Shown piece by piece: positions 19,851 through 31,633 of a DNA stretch of 64,000 nucleotides (positions are counted from its first letter, which is position 1; every line of letters starts with the position of its first letter). The translations under genes and the position numbers were made by a program. Under the pieces are notes generated by a model that was given only the letters and a program-made list of their open reading frames with translations, was not told the origin of the DNA and made no database searches. The DNA lies in contig NW_022985465.1 of the NCBI RefSeq assembly GCF_010093595.1, positions 156,538-220,537 of the forward strand, in the 5' to 3' direction. This DNA is from Mytilinidion resinicola (Eukaryota > Ascomycota > Dothideomycetes > Mytilinidiales > Mytilinidiaceae).

Positions 19851-20525
19851 TTAGGAAACGGCGACCGCCGCATTGGGCAAGGCGCGCGCACGGGCCGGCC
19901 GGCGCTTTCGCGGGGTATAAAAATCTCGCGTCGTCCATCGCTTGCTCCTCCTCCTTCGCTTGCTCCTCCTCCTTCTTCCCTTTCCAACAACCAATAACCC
20001 TAAAGTCTCCACCTTCGCGACCTTTATGCGCATTCGGCCCTTCTGCCTAGAATCCTACCTCTTCCCACCAGGCTCCCCTGATCGACCACGCCGCAGCTAC
20101 CTTTGTAAGAAGACCGCGCCAGCGAGGTGCGGGGCAGCTTCAACCAGGATCCGTGTTTGGCATTCGTGGAAGCACAGGACACTTCACCTGTTACCCCGTA
20201 TCTTGACATGTGTGATTAAATGTAGTAAAGGAGTTTATTAGCGGGTCGGGCCGTCGAGCTAAGAACCTAGTTGGTCCATCTACTCACCGGGATATGCAGT
20301 TTGAACCCGATCACCCTCCAAGCTCTCGAAGCGCCCGATTAGGACCAATCGGTCGGTGCAGCCCAACAAGGGGACATCCAATTTCTGGAGGCTAAACCAG
20401 CACCCTAGGTCATTCTCTTCTAGAAGGTCCCTGTCAGGCTTGGTGACGTGTTCAGCAGGATGTGGGTTCGAAGAAGTTCATGCATGCCATCAATATATGA
20501 AGAGAAGACAGGCTGCGTTTTAATG
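19851..20525. other. Intergenic, no gene seen
   Basis: A GC-rich stretch (GGCCGGCCGGCG near 19897) is followed by TATAAAAA at about 19916 and a CT-rich run with a direct repeat of CGCTTGCTCCTCCTCCTT (19940-19975). It looks like a promoter but is not followed by a recognisable gene; the open frame from 19942 has no known relative. Confidence 0.4.
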
Positions 20526-20526
20526 T

Positions 20527-21101
20527 CGGAACACCAACCACGACGAACGGTGGGACGCGGTGCTTCCAAGGTTGGCGCTTTACGCACTTTACCCCACATA
20601 AGGAGCGTGAAGCCAGAGTAGACCGTGGCAGATTGTGAAGCGCTAGAGCGTGGAGCCGGAGAGACCGAGGTAGCAGAAGGCTACAGCAGCAGTGTAGAGC
20701 AGCTAGGGGTGAAGCCTCAGAGCGTGAAGCCTCAGAGCGTGAAGCCTCAGGACGTGCAGCAGCAAGGGGTGAAGTCTCAGAGTGCGAAGCCGCAAAAGCG
20801 TGAAGCTGCAGAGATAAAGCAAAAGTGCGTGCATAGGATCGGGTTAGATTTGAGCTGGAATCTGTAGGCTTCACGCCCTGGGCTTACATTCCAAGGCCTT
20901 CATGCTGCCCTTGCCGCTGCACCCCTTCCCCTCACAGTCTGCTCCGGCTTCACGCTCCTTATATAGGTTAAGGTACGCGAAGACGCGTGTTGAATGCTTC
21001 GGAAACCTGCATAACTGCGAAGATGAGCCCTATGCAATTCCAAGGACTACATCTGTAAACCTTGGAAGCACCGCGTCCTACCGTTCGTGGTTGGTGTTCC
21101 G
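20527..21101. mobile_element. Inverted-repeat element with GAAGCCTCAGAGCGT repeats
   Basis: The left end CGGAACACCAACCACG, followed by GGGACGCGGTGCTTCCAAGG, is mirrored at the right end by CCTTGGAAGCACCGCGTCC and TGGTTGGTGTTCCG. The inverted repeats are about 45 bp, and looser pairing continues to TAAGGAGCGTGAAGCC, more than 80 bp in. The centre has tandem GTGAAGCCTCAGAGC units (about 20712-20755). No clear target duplication and no transposase. Non-autonomous element. Confidence 0.6.
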
Positions 21102-21104
21102 ATA

Positions 21105-21813
21105 CCGAAAAGCAGCCTGTCGTTTCTCCAGACGTCGTCCAACTAGTTAGACGTCGGCAGGACTTAACGTTATGGCGTCAGGCAAGACGAAAAGGCGGTG
21201 CAAAAGAAGATCTGACGGCCGCAGGCACGGAGCATGCGAGAAGGCGACGTTCGTGGTAGTGTTGCGGGCCACGTGAGCTAGGGCGCCCAATTCAAATTAT
21301 CTTACTCAGGTCTACTTCGTAGACCAATTTTCTCGAGCTTAGAGAGGCAGGATATGTACCATACACCACGGACTCAGTCAGTGAAAATGTACGTGTTGTA
21401 TCCGGCGTAGACGATATCGCCAGGGCCCATCGCTGGTCGAGTTCAGGACATGGTGATTGCTGGGTCGTAATGGGACCTCGGACTAGGTTGTAATCTTCGG
21501 TCTAATAGTCGAACTCCTAGCAGCGAACCGGCATTTCTCGATGCAAAATAGTTTCTATTCGGAGGCTTGTGAGATTGCAGAAGCATCAATGTTTCTAGAG
21601 CTGTGGTGAGTACGAGTGCCTCCGTTAATGGAAGATGAGGACATGAGGTCGATGCCGCCACTTGATGGAGATAAAGCGTATATCCGAACCGGATGTTTGC
21701 CGAACGAATGCACTTATCCGCGCTAAACGCGTGTGGAGTGTTCATCCCTCGTCCAAAGCACCTTCTCTCAAGCTCCAACCTTCATCTTTCGGTACACATA
21801 ATTCAAAGCCACA
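21105..21813. other. Intergenic, upstream of the WD40 gene
   Basis: No gene is recognised. The last 100 bases before the ATG at 21814 should hold the core promoter and leader of the WD40 gene; no TATA box stands out. Confidence 0.4.
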
Positions 21814-24166
21814 ATGAGCGGCTCTCACTCCAGCTCTACGGGCAACAACTTCACAAACGAGCGAGAGGATCCTCGAGTCGCAGTATACGATCCGCATGCT
21901 GCGGATTGGGAGGACGATGAGGAAGATGACGACATGAACTATGTCTATGCCCCGCAAGGTAGCGACGACGAAGATGATGAGGATGGGGACTATCATGGTG
22001 CATTCCCGTTGCGTGAAACTTTATAGGAATGCTCTCTCAAAAGAATTTGGCTGCTAATCAGTTTATTGCAGATGCTCCGGAAGACCTTAGCGGCGTAGAG
22101 ATAGAGTTCGAGATGACCGAAACGGACGAGCAAGAGGGAGAAGTCGACGACGATGAGGAAGAAGAAGAAGAAAATGAGGATAGAGCACCAGCGGTCGTGA
22201 CCGGACTGCCACGGCCAATAACCAGTACGAGCTTGTTCAGTAGCTCTCAGCTAGCTACTCTGGCTAATGGGGATGCAGTCACACAGGAGCAGTTAATGCG
22301 ATTACTGGGCCACGCCGGTCTAACCCGACTTCTCGCCCGAGGCCACCCATCTCGCCTCCGCCACTTTTCAGGAATAGAAGACGAAGATGATGATAGTGAA
22401 CCTGATACTGGATATGGAGGGGTAAATCCGCGGGCGAGGCGGGGCCGTGGGAGGAAAGCATTTCAGAAGGTCCCGAGCGATGAAGGCAGGGCACTTATGG
22501 AGTCGGGAAACTTTGGATCAAACACTCGTCGGGAGGACACAATCACACGAAAGAAGAAACTGCAGTACCGGATCATGCGAAGGGAACTGGGCCTCGGAAG
22601 CACCGGACGACAGAGCAACAGCAATCATCAGATGAGCCAAGGCTTAATACCATCCTCGAAGGCGGATATAATCATAAACTACAACGCTCGTTGCTACTCT
22701 GGCCAGTTCTCGAATGACGGAAACTTCTTCTTCTCCTGCGCCCAGGACTTCAGGGTGCGGATGTACGACACTTCAAACCCTTACGACTGGAAGTATTATA
22801 AGGTGAGGAATGCCGGTTTTCACACCAACACACAGACTAATCTAGTCCTCTAGACCGTTGTGTATCCTTACGGCCAATGGACCATCACTGATGCCTCACT
22901 GAGTCCGGACAACCAATTTTTAGCCTATAGCTCTATCCGCAGTGTTGTGTGTTTAGCCGCGACCGATCCAAACCAAGAGTCCGAACCTACACTTCTAGAT
23001 TTCGCACATCTGGGCACACGCCAAAGAGGTGGTTGGAGAGCTCAAGGTTTCTTTGGGGTATATATTCACACTTCCAAATACTTTCCTTTAACGCTGACAC
23101 GTGACAGATTTGGTCAATAAGATTCTCAGGCGATGGCCGCGAGATCGTGGCAGGGACAGGCGATAGTTCCGTATACGTTTACGACATAGAGCGACAGCAG
23201 TCTATCCTCCGCATTCCTGGACATTCCGAGGATGTCAACGCTGTCTGTTTCGGCGACTCTCAATCACCTCACATATTATATTCCGGCTCGGATGACACCA
23301 CGCTCAAAGTATGGGACCGAAGAAGCATGGGCGACGGACGGGAAGCGGGTGTGTTCCTCGGCCACACCGAAGGTCTGACGTATGTCGATAGCAAAGGTGA
23401 CGGAAGATACGTTCTCAGCAACGCCAAAGACCAGACAGCAAAGCTATGGGATCTCCGGAAAATGTTGAGCAAGGAGAAAGCAGATCAGATTGACCCTGGC
23501 GCCTATACCACTAACTTCGAATACCGGACCAACGCTTACGACGATAACGACTACCGACCGCATCCACATGACTGCTCCCTTGTAACGTTCAGAGGCCACA
23601 AGGTGCTAAAGACTCTTATTCGGTGTCACTTTTCGCCACCTGGGAGCACAGACTCGCGATACGTCTACTCCGGGAGTTACGACGGCTCAGTGTACATCTG
23701 GAACCTTGACGCTACGCTGGCTGGGAAGGTAGACGTCCTGACGGCGACTCGAAATTCACGGCCAAGAGATCCCAGCGTCCTCGTAGAGACGTACGATTTC
23801 ATTGGCAGGAATGGAGGAGCTTGGCAAACCTGCGTCAGAGATGCCAGTTGGCATCCTGATGCTCCCGTCATTGCCGGTAAGTTGTTACTTCATTGCTTTG
23901 GCCTCCACTAGTACTAATTTTAACCACTAGCAACCTCATGGAATGGCTGGGGTATCTCGAACGGCACGTGTACGGTGCACTCCTGGAACGACGGCGTGGA
24001 CGAAGATGAGGCTGAGCCGAGAATGGGCAAAAGGGTGAATGCCCAGCTAGAACATGATGATCGCCTCTACGCCGCTCCAACATATAGGAGCACGAGAGCA
24101 CGGCGAACGGTTATCATCAATGACGATGACGATGACGATGACGACCCTGATTGGTTTGGCGAGTAG
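21814..24166 (+). CDS. DCAF11/LEC14B-like WD40 protein
   Basis: Five exons, 21814-21997, 22072-22802, 22854-23057, 23108-23876 and 23931-24166, join in phase to 707 residues. The N-terminal 110 residues are very acidic (runs of Asp and Glu). A linker follows, then a beta-propeller with repeats such as GHSEDVNAVCF...LYSGSDDTTLKVWDRR, GHTEGLTYVD...NAKDQTAKLWDLRK and GHKVLKTLIRCHF...SGSYDGSVYIWNLD. The AKLWDLR stretch fits the WDxR (DWD) box by which such proteins bind DDB1 in CUL4 ubiquitin ligases. It ends with a second acidic tail (eight Asp in a row, then PDWFGE). Animal DCAF11/WDR23 and plant LEC14B have the same layout; the role as a CUL4 substrate receptor is by homology. Gene structure well supported. 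Confidence 0.88.
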
Positions 24167-24586
24167 GCGAGTAGGCGAGTAATTGGCTCAATCGTGGATA
24201 TATCCCGCTCTTCGGGTGTTTTTCTCATACCCCTACTCCACCGTCCGGCTCTATACACTCGTAGAACTAGAGCACTGGACACCTTGGCCTTTCAACGATT
24301 GGATTATGCGATATGACACTCGCTGTAGATGAAATAGCACTCTGGCATAGCTGCCCGAAACAATCCATGTCAATTGAACTCCCGCTTGCCCAGTGGACCT
24401 TTTGTGAAATACGATTACAACCCATCCTCCGCGACAAGCTCAGCTGTATTCCAACCCTAAGTCGTCGTCCGCCCAAGGTGAGCCATCAGGTGTATTCTAA
24501 CATCACACCTCCAAGTCCCAGGTCCCGCCAGCTAGCCGCCTCCTATCCACTCGCCCTTTCCTATCTCCTTCAAACTGAAAAGCCCG

Positions 24587-25016
24587 CTATGATCCGCCGA
24601 CCAGGATATTGTTTACAGGAATATGGACTGTGTGCAATTAGCTCCTGTGATTCAATGGATTCGAACCCGGCGCAGCGTACTGAGCTTGACGACGTATCCG
24701 ATGACGCCCATGACTATGAATCCAACACCGACGGCCTGGGAGATCTTCACTGCTTGATGTCAGCACAGAGTCTAGGTAATTGGACCAGGAGTATACGGAC
24801 AGAACTCGCGCTTGTCGGGCTTCGTGCAACGGTTCAGAAATTCTAGGGTGCTGTCAGTTCCGTGGCTTCGATTGGAGAGCGCGGTCGGCGCAGGACGTAC
24901 GCATTCCGTCTTTCACAAACTGTAAGGATGTCAGTGAGGAGATGGTTGCTGGGGAGCTGGATGTAGACGCGAACCTCCTGCGGCATATCCGCGAATTCCT
25001 TGAGTTGGTCGGACAT
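24587..25016 (-). CDS. SSS1: Sec61 gamma subunit (Sss1), five small exons
   Basis: On the minus strand exons 24975-25016, 24901-24919, 24801-24842, 24681-24749 and 24587-24627 join in phase to 70 residues, the normal size. The product reads MSDQLKEFADMPQE, then FVKDGMQFLNRCTKPDKREF, LKISQAVGVGFIVMGVIGYV, and VKLIHIPVNNILVGGS. This is the whole tail-anchored Sec61 gamma: an amphipathic N-terminal helix, the conserved RCTKPDKREF(x)KI loop and one membrane helix near the C-terminus. It clamps the Sec61 channel in the ER membrane and is essential in yeast. The second exon has only 19 bases. All acceptors are AG and all donors GT; the first donor (GTTCGC) is weak. It converges with the WD40 gene. 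Confidence 0.93.
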
Positions 25017-26043
25017 CTTCGAGGGAGTTTGGCGATTGATGGACGTGAGAGGGGTTCTGCTGTTCTGGCCCTTGTGGAATGCTTCGATGGATCGCAAGAG
25101 TCGCTGGAGGAGTGCGAGGAAAGAGTCGGAATTGGGGTGGTTGACTTCGAGGGACCCTTTTCAAGAGGCCACATTCGAGATGGATCGCGGCTCGGGCAAT
25201 CTTCGGCCGTCTCCGCGCCTTGGCGCCAGAGCGCGTTCCTCTCGCCTCAGCCTGAAGCTCTCCTCTCCTCTCCCGGCTAGACAACCTCCTCTCCAACCAC
25301 TGTCTCCACCAGGTATCCAATCCATTATCGCCTTCGCTCCTTTGGAGGCCGCACTGATTGTCTAGGACCCGCGACCTGCACGACCCGCGGATTTGGGCAA
25401 GATTTCGCTGGACAAACGCGCTCTAGAGAGGGTCGGAGAGAGGGATCCATCGGCGAACACCTGCCTCGCGCTTCTTCCTCACTTTCTGTTGCTTCTTATC
25501 ATCGCTGGCACTGCTGCTCTTTCTGCGCTGTAGCTCACGGCTGTTGTACCTGGCCATACGTTTCGCCTGCACTCATACCTGTACTGGGACGGCGGGCAGA
25601 CCTGTCAAGCTCAAGCCGCTTCATCTTTTCCCAAACTTGTCATTTCCATCTTCCGCATCTGCCAGAGGCGATCGGACGTTTGAAGCTCTTCGCGTCTCCG
25701 CGAATTTCCGAGATTTGTCTTTGCTGCAGCCTTGGGGAAGTGTACGTATCCGCCTGTCTTCCCTTTGCATGTACCATCCCTCGCAGAGCCTCTTGAAAAC
25801 CTCACTTTGGCGGGTTACGATAAGCAGTGCTTGGAGCCGGACTTGAGTGCTTCTTCTCTTCCTCTACTAGCTTAGCTCGCTGATACTCTTTCCGGCTACA
25901 GACGTGTATCTTCACTTGTAGCCTTGGGCCACATCCAGTATCTACAAGCCAATCAGAAGAGACCGCCATTATTTGCGCGCCTCTCTCCCTTCCAACCCTC
26001 ACCCTTCGTACCTACCACACATTTCTGACTGACTCCATTCACA
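25017..26043. promoter_or_regulatory. Divergent region of the Sec61 gamma and CFIm68-like genes
   Basis: About 1 kb without a recognised gene. The two flanking genes are transcribed away from it. Open frames here are out of frame with each other and show Ser/Arg/Pro bias without known domains. A CCAAT-type box (GCCAATCAG) stands at about 25947, some 95 bases before the ATG at 26044. Confidence 0.45.
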
Positions 26044-27442
26044 ATGGCTGATGACGATAACTTCGACATCGACATCTACGGTGAAGATTATGCGAGCCCA
26101 GAGGGTGCGCGGGATAATACGCACAGTGGAGGTGAAGTCAAGGCAGACGCTACAACTGAGATGCAAACAGACTCGCTCGTAGACGCAGAACGCCCAAACT
26201 CCGCAATGCAGACCAATGGACACAACGCGAACCAAGCGAACACCTCAGTGAAGCAAGAAGACGGCCAAGCTGAAATCACCAACGGCAGCGCGCAATACCA
26301 CGACACGCAGCAGATCGCAAGCACTGGCGGCTCTGCGCATAACCAGTCGCAGCCCCCGAAACAAGCTCCGATACAACAAGGAACCAAGCGGAAGGCGGAG
26401 AATGACGACCGACCAGTTGATCCAGGTGCTTCGTCGGCACTGCTCATCAGTGAACTCCACTGGTGGATCAACGAGGACGACATCCGCGGATGGGCAAACC
26501 AGAGTGGCTGTGAGGACGAGCTTGTGGACGTAACCTTCAACGAGCACAAGGTCAATGGCAAAAGCAAGGGGTATGTTCAGTGCCCACTCGCCTGCGGTAT
26601 GCGGGAACTCTTACTAACACTCTTACTCTGATAGTCAAGTCTACGTCGAGATGAAATCTATGCAGGCTGCCACAGCCCTCAAGCACACGCTCGAATCATT
26701 CGGCAACGGCCAACAACATTTCAAGAAACCTTCCGCAATCTTTTACTCCGCGCACAAAAACCCCTACCGGATGCTTCCCAAGGACGTCCCCAACCGCAAG
26801 GAAGGCGGCGCGCAGAACAACCGGTCGACATTGAGCAACTTCGGCGGCAGTCAAGGGGGTTCGGGTGCCATGCAGAACAACAACTACAACCAGGGCGGCA
26901 ACTTCCGCGGCGGGCGAGGCAACTTTCAACACCGCAACCAAGGAAACATGGGCGGCTTCCAGAACCGCATGGGTGTTGGCGGCTACGGTGCGGCGAACCC
27001 AATGGCTGGATTCGGAGGTGCGCCCAATCCAATGGCCATCATGAATCAATTCAACAACTTTGGCCGTGGCGGCAACATGATGGGCGGGATGCGCGGCGGC
27101 ATGCCTCAGAACCGGGGTGGAAGAGGCGGCATGGGCAACATGATGGGCGGCATGGGTATGCCGAACATGGGTATGGGCGCGATGGGCGGTATGGAAGGAA
27201 TGGGTATGCAGTACTACCGTTCATTATCATCCTCCCCCGAAAAAGGACAGTAGGCCTCTGCCAGGCTTGTCAACGGCAGGAAAGAGAACAAATCGCTAAC
27301 GGGTTGTGCTACAGGTGCTACGGCTGGTCTCGGTGGACCCGCTCAACCGCATTTCAACCCGGCCTTCTTCCAGGCTCAGCACGGCGCGGCGGGCAGCGAC
27401 AGCCGGAATCCGCATGGAGCGAAGCGGCCAAGGCCGGAGTAG
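26044..27442 (+). CDS. CFIm68/CPSF6-like RRM protein with a Gly-rich tail
   Basis: Exons 26044-26570, 26635-27203 and 27315-27442 join in phase to 407 residues. The N-terminal 125 residues are acidic, Gln- and Asn-rich and disordered, opening MADDDNFDIDIYGEDY as in CPSF6-type proteins. One RRM spans about residues 133-205: ALLISELHWWINEDDIRGWA as RNP2 with the first helix, then SKGQVYVEM as RNP1. The paired Trp and the KSKGQ loop are close to the CFIm68 RRM. The rest is a Gly/Met/Asn/Arg-rich tail with RGG-like motifs (FRGGRGNF, NRGGRGGMG) ending GAKRPRPE. The likely role is RNA 3'-end processing or another nuclear RNA-binding job. The Gly/Met tail could also fit an hnRNP-like protein. The last intron uses GTATGC at 27204. 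Confidence 0.82.
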
Positions 27443-30355
27443 GGACCTGCTACCTACCTGCCTCCCTGCCTGCTTCGGGATTTTTGCTGATGACTTCTTC
27501 AAAAGGAACGACCGTCCAACTTTTTTACAACAACGGTCTGAGGCAGAGCTTCTGTCGGACGACGAGGATGATGAGGCGTCGACGAGGGAGGATTGATTTT
27601 CTTCTTCCAATTTCATTTTTTGATCACGGCGCTTCAAGGTTTAAAGGGAGTAAAACAAGCAGCATACACCTTTGCTGGATGGCGCATTGGTGGGCTGCTG
27701 GAGCACAAATTTTCGGCGTTCTGGTCTAGTTTCTGCAGAAAATTACAATCCTCTCGGTTTTCCGGTGTGGTTCTCCTTGGGCATGTTTTCTAAGGACGGC
27801 ATGTTGCTGTGTGATTTGTTTGGCGCTGTTGGTGGATTGTGGTGCGGCGGACTGTATACTGTATAATATTTTCTGGCTGGCTACAATGTAATGTTTTGGG
27901 AGGCCGGCTCCTAGATCTGGTAAAGTTTTCTGTACAATTGTTCGTTTCGCTTCGTAGATGTCCATTCTAGTTCAGGCACCTCCAGAGCAATCTGCTCTTA
28001 CACCAGTTCCATGGGGCTGGATCCCCTATCGTGGTGCCGTTCCGGGGGAAGCTGTACATATCCTCCCCTTTGCCAACCGCCAGCCGCTTCCCATAATAGA
28101 TGCTAAACTTAGCTAGCCTAATTACGTGCTTTCTATTTTACGTCCACGCCTTTGAAGATCCCCTTTTCTTCCCCGCTAGCGATGTTGCTTAGTAAAAAAA
28201 CTAAGTGCTCCTTGTTTTCCGTCTACGTGTCATAATACGTGGTGGTGGCATAAGCATAGAGGGCAAAAAAAAAAATTATTATCTGAGGAGCAAAACACCA
28301 CCCTCTTTCGAGAGTGTAGCCACCCCCGAGGGTGTAGCCACCCCGGATGGTGGGGTTTCTCTAAGTCTCGCCCGCCCGCCCGCGGTGTTTTTTTCAATCC
28401 GTCATATCTTAACCGGCCCACACTCTCAGCCTCACGCAACCAACTGCATACCATACATCCTCTTTTACCAGGCCTTCCAGGCCTCTCTCTTACTAAAACC
28501 AGGCCCCGCCCGAAGTTCAAAACTCGAACTTTTTAAAACACAAGAGGGTGGTAAGGTTCGAATCGAGAAATCGAACTCAAAGACCCCCAGCCAGGTGGAG
28601 GTTGTCGACGGTTTAGTGACAAACGCTACCTTCGCGAGGTATATAAATGCCTAACGATCCGGCCGCGGGCTTACACACGATGGTGGCCGAGATTACCAAC
28701 CGAGCTGGCTGGGGCAAATTAGTGATGAGAGGGGGGGGGGAGGGTCGGAAATTTTCGAAATATGTAGTAGACTGACCTGAGGAACGACGTCCGTCACAGC
28801 TACGAATCTTTTCGAGGGCATCCATCTCCCTTTCTCCAGAGGTTTTTCACATTCCGGAAATGCATAGCGGTGTGGGTGGGTGGGTGCGTTAGCTTTTAAG
28901 GGGGGGGAAGAAAAGGGGAAACAGAAGACGGAAAGGAAAGAGTTATTGCAGAAGCGGCGGCGGGTATGAGTAAAGGCCTACTTTATCGACTTGGGGGTGG
29001 GGACGATGGCGAATACTCATGGAAGGCTTTCTCCAAGAAAAAACACGGGGATGAGATAGTCGTTCTGTTTGATTTGAGTGGCCAGACAGATGGAACACAA
29101 CTCGAGGCAAGGTTCGACTTACAGACCAGAATCTACCGAAGCCATTCCAAGCAGCAGCAATAGTGTCACAGCATATCATCACCATCAGCAGCAGCAGCAG
29201 CAGCAGCAGCAGCAAGAAGCATCCATCGCGCTAAGGAGAAACCCATAAAATTAGAAGCAGCAAAACTTTCTACCAAAGCCCCACCCACCCATCGAACCCC
29301 GGACCACACCAGCGTATCAAGTTCCACCCTCAACCTCCCCGGAAGCGCCCCTAAAAATGGCCCTCTCCAGTAAGTCCCCAGTATCATATACCAGGTATGT
29401 GTGTGATTAAAGCCCATGTGGTCCGGCTCCGACCCCCGCCCACCCTCTACCACCGAACCGTCACGTCCGACCCCACCAGTCTCCATCTCCACCAGTGTTG
29501 CAATTTAGCCATGTCGTCCCCTGTAAGTATGATCTGAAAACCTCCCCAGTCGCTGGCAGACCATGTCGTGAGTGAAAGCTGAAGGAAAACAGTCGTGGGA
29601 AAAAGAGAAAACATCGGCAACGCAGCAAAAACCAAAAAAAAAGCAAAATGGGGCAAGAGGGGAAGTGATTAGGGTGAGTTGAGTTGAAAAACTGCAAGAC
29701 AAGAACAAGACCATGAGGTAATGTCATCTTCATGAAGACTATTGCGTCCCGTTGAGCTCTGTCGTCTTGAAATGAAGGTGCCAATCAGACATGCATGAGG
29801 TGACGTGATGTCCCGTTATCCATGCCCGGCGCCAAAGTGAGTGTCGAACTTTGAGCTAAGCGGAACTTCCGAGATCCCAGAGATGATACCGTGCAGGATG
29901 ATCCGGATGGTTGGTCGTTGTCGAGGTCGGAAGCCTAAACAGCCGTCGTACCTCGGTAACCATCGCGAGTCAAAGAGTAAAGTCGTGAGCCAGGTCCTAG
30001 GAAAGCAATTTGATAAGTAGAACCCATGTGCTGGCCCAGGTTGGAGCAGTCAGCCGTCCTAAAAAGGTCCAAGGACGGCAATGCCGCGTTTCCCACAGGT
30101 GTACATGAGTACGGACGGCGCTAGAGCAGCAGCCCGTTAAGAAAGATGTTGGAGAGATGCCAGACGGAAAACAGCATCAAGAATCAGTAGCCTCCGGATG
30201 CATACTGGTCCCCGCCACGCTTCGAGGAACGAAGTAGCCTATGAGTTTGAACCGGATTAGTAAAATCTGATTGCCGTATCCCCCGCGCCAAGCGTCATCA
30301 TCGAACACTAAACGCAGAGGAGAAGTGTCCCTTACAAGGATCAGATATTTCGAAC
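27443..30355. other. 2.9-kb gap, no confident gene
   Basis: It contains the 3' regions of the flanking genes. There is a possible small minus-strand gene near 28860-28600: an ATG at about 28825, MDALEKIRSCDGRRSS, a GTCAGT donor, a C-rich intron and ...CCAG. I do not recognise its product. A (CAG) microsatellite of about nine units lies at 29187-29214. GTGTAGCCACCCC is tandemly repeated at about 28313-28345, and a poly-G tract stands at 28729-28740. Confidence 0.4.
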
Positions 30356-31633
30356 TCACATTCCAGTGCCCTCTTGACGCGGATTGACGGGACCCCGACG
30401 CTTATCGTTGACAGTACCAGTCGCAGGAGTACCGCCAGTGGCGGCGTTGGTGGCGGCGGTGACATGACGGCCACGGCCAGTCTTGTCATCGGAGTCATCG
30501 ACCTGGCCCTGGTTGGCAGCCTGGGCAATGGCCTGGGCGTTCTTCTGGTACTTGTAGACGGTCCAGTCGAAGACATAGTCGTATTGGAATCCCTCGCGAA
30601 CAAAGAGGTCACGGAAGATCTTGCGGAGGTAGCTGTAGTCGGGCTTGTCGTCGAAGCGGAGCGAGCGGGTGTAGTTCAGGTAGATGGCGAACTCGTTGGG
30701 GAAGCCGCGGCAGAGGACTTCGGTAGGAGTTGTCATCTTCTTCTCCATGATACGGTCGTATTTCTGCTTTTTGGTAGCAGCCTTCAGGCCCTGCCAAGGA
30801 AGGGAGCCACGGCAGAAGTAGAGCATAACGTATCCGAGAGACTCCATGTCGTCACGGCGAGATTGTTCTAAGAGAGTTAGCGTAGGCAGTGCAGTGGAGG
30901 TAGACGGGACATACCGACACCCAAATGGGTGTTGATGCTGGCATAGCGGGCAGTGCCAGTCAAGTTCTTGTTCTCACGGTATGGGATGTGGAAGTGGGTC
31001 TTTGGGTCACGGTACTTCTTGGCCAGACCGAAATCGATCACGTTGACCTGGTTGCCACGCTTTCCAATGCCCATGAGGAAGTTGTCCGGCTTGATATCAC
31101 GGTGGATAAAGGACTTGGCGTGGATGTACTCGATGCGGGAGATGAGCTGGTCGGCGAGCAGGAGCACCGTCTTCAGAGAGAACTTGCGGTTGCAGAAGTT
31201 GAAAAGGTCCTCCAAGCTGGGCCCGAGGAGGTCCAAGACCATGGCATTGTAGTCACACTCGGTGCCGAACCAACGCACAAAGGGAATGCCGACACCGCCG
31301 GCCAGGGACTTGTAGACTCTGGCTTCATATTCGAGCTGGGGGTGCTTGGCCTTGACGCTCTCGAGCTTGATAGCAATCTCCTCGCCGGAGATGATATTGG
31401 TACCTGGCGGAGGTTAGCAAGGCATAAGCCGGTGAGGGGTCCGGTGAAGGTACCAAGGTAGATGTCACCGAAACTGCCGCTGCCAATCTTGCGGCCAATA
31501 CGGTACTTGTTGCCGACACGGAGATCCTACAATGACAATTAGCATGTGTTGCGGAGGGTGCATAGACTTTAAGAAAGGCTATGCCTCGTACTTGGGGTTC
31601 GGGAGCGGGGCGAGGGCGTACCATTGTCGTCAT
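30356..31633 (-). CDS. Casein kinase 1 (Hrr25/CkiA type)
   Basis: On the minus strand exons 31622-31633, 31454-31526, 30915-31403 and 30356-30867 join in phase to 361 residues. The first exon is only 12 bases (MTTM). The protein kinase domain is complete: [11 protein letters not shown] loop, EEIAIKLE Lys, LGPSLEDLF hinge region, [12 protein letters not shown] catalytic loop, [11 protein letters not shown], and the CK1-specific [21 protein letters not shown] in place of APE. The tail of about 70 residues is Ala/Gly/Thr/Arg-rich. These Ser/Thr kinases act in the nucleus, at spindle poles and at vesicles, in DNA repair, meiosis and ER-to-Golgi traffic, and are essential in several fungi. The CT-rich 5' leader begins just upstream. 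No lesions; start fixed by the tiny first exon and its GTACGC donor. Confidence 0.95.

Noticed and set aside
24650..24672. GGTTCGAATCC-like B box on the minus strand
   Set aside because: It lies within the fourth intron of the Sec61 gamma gene; no T-arm or acceptor stem pairing and no A box are present, so it is not a tRNA gene.
26088..27049. Minus-strand frames of 100-160 codons opposite the RRM gene
   Set aside because: Mirror frames of the repetitive Gly/Asn-rich coding sequence.
28550..28570. GGTTCGAATCGAG, a possible tRNA T-loop
   Set aside because: No pairing stem and no A box upstream.
30374..31461. Long plus-strand open frames of 165 and 178 codons
   Set aside because: They are antisense to the casein kinase exons and arise from its codon bias.
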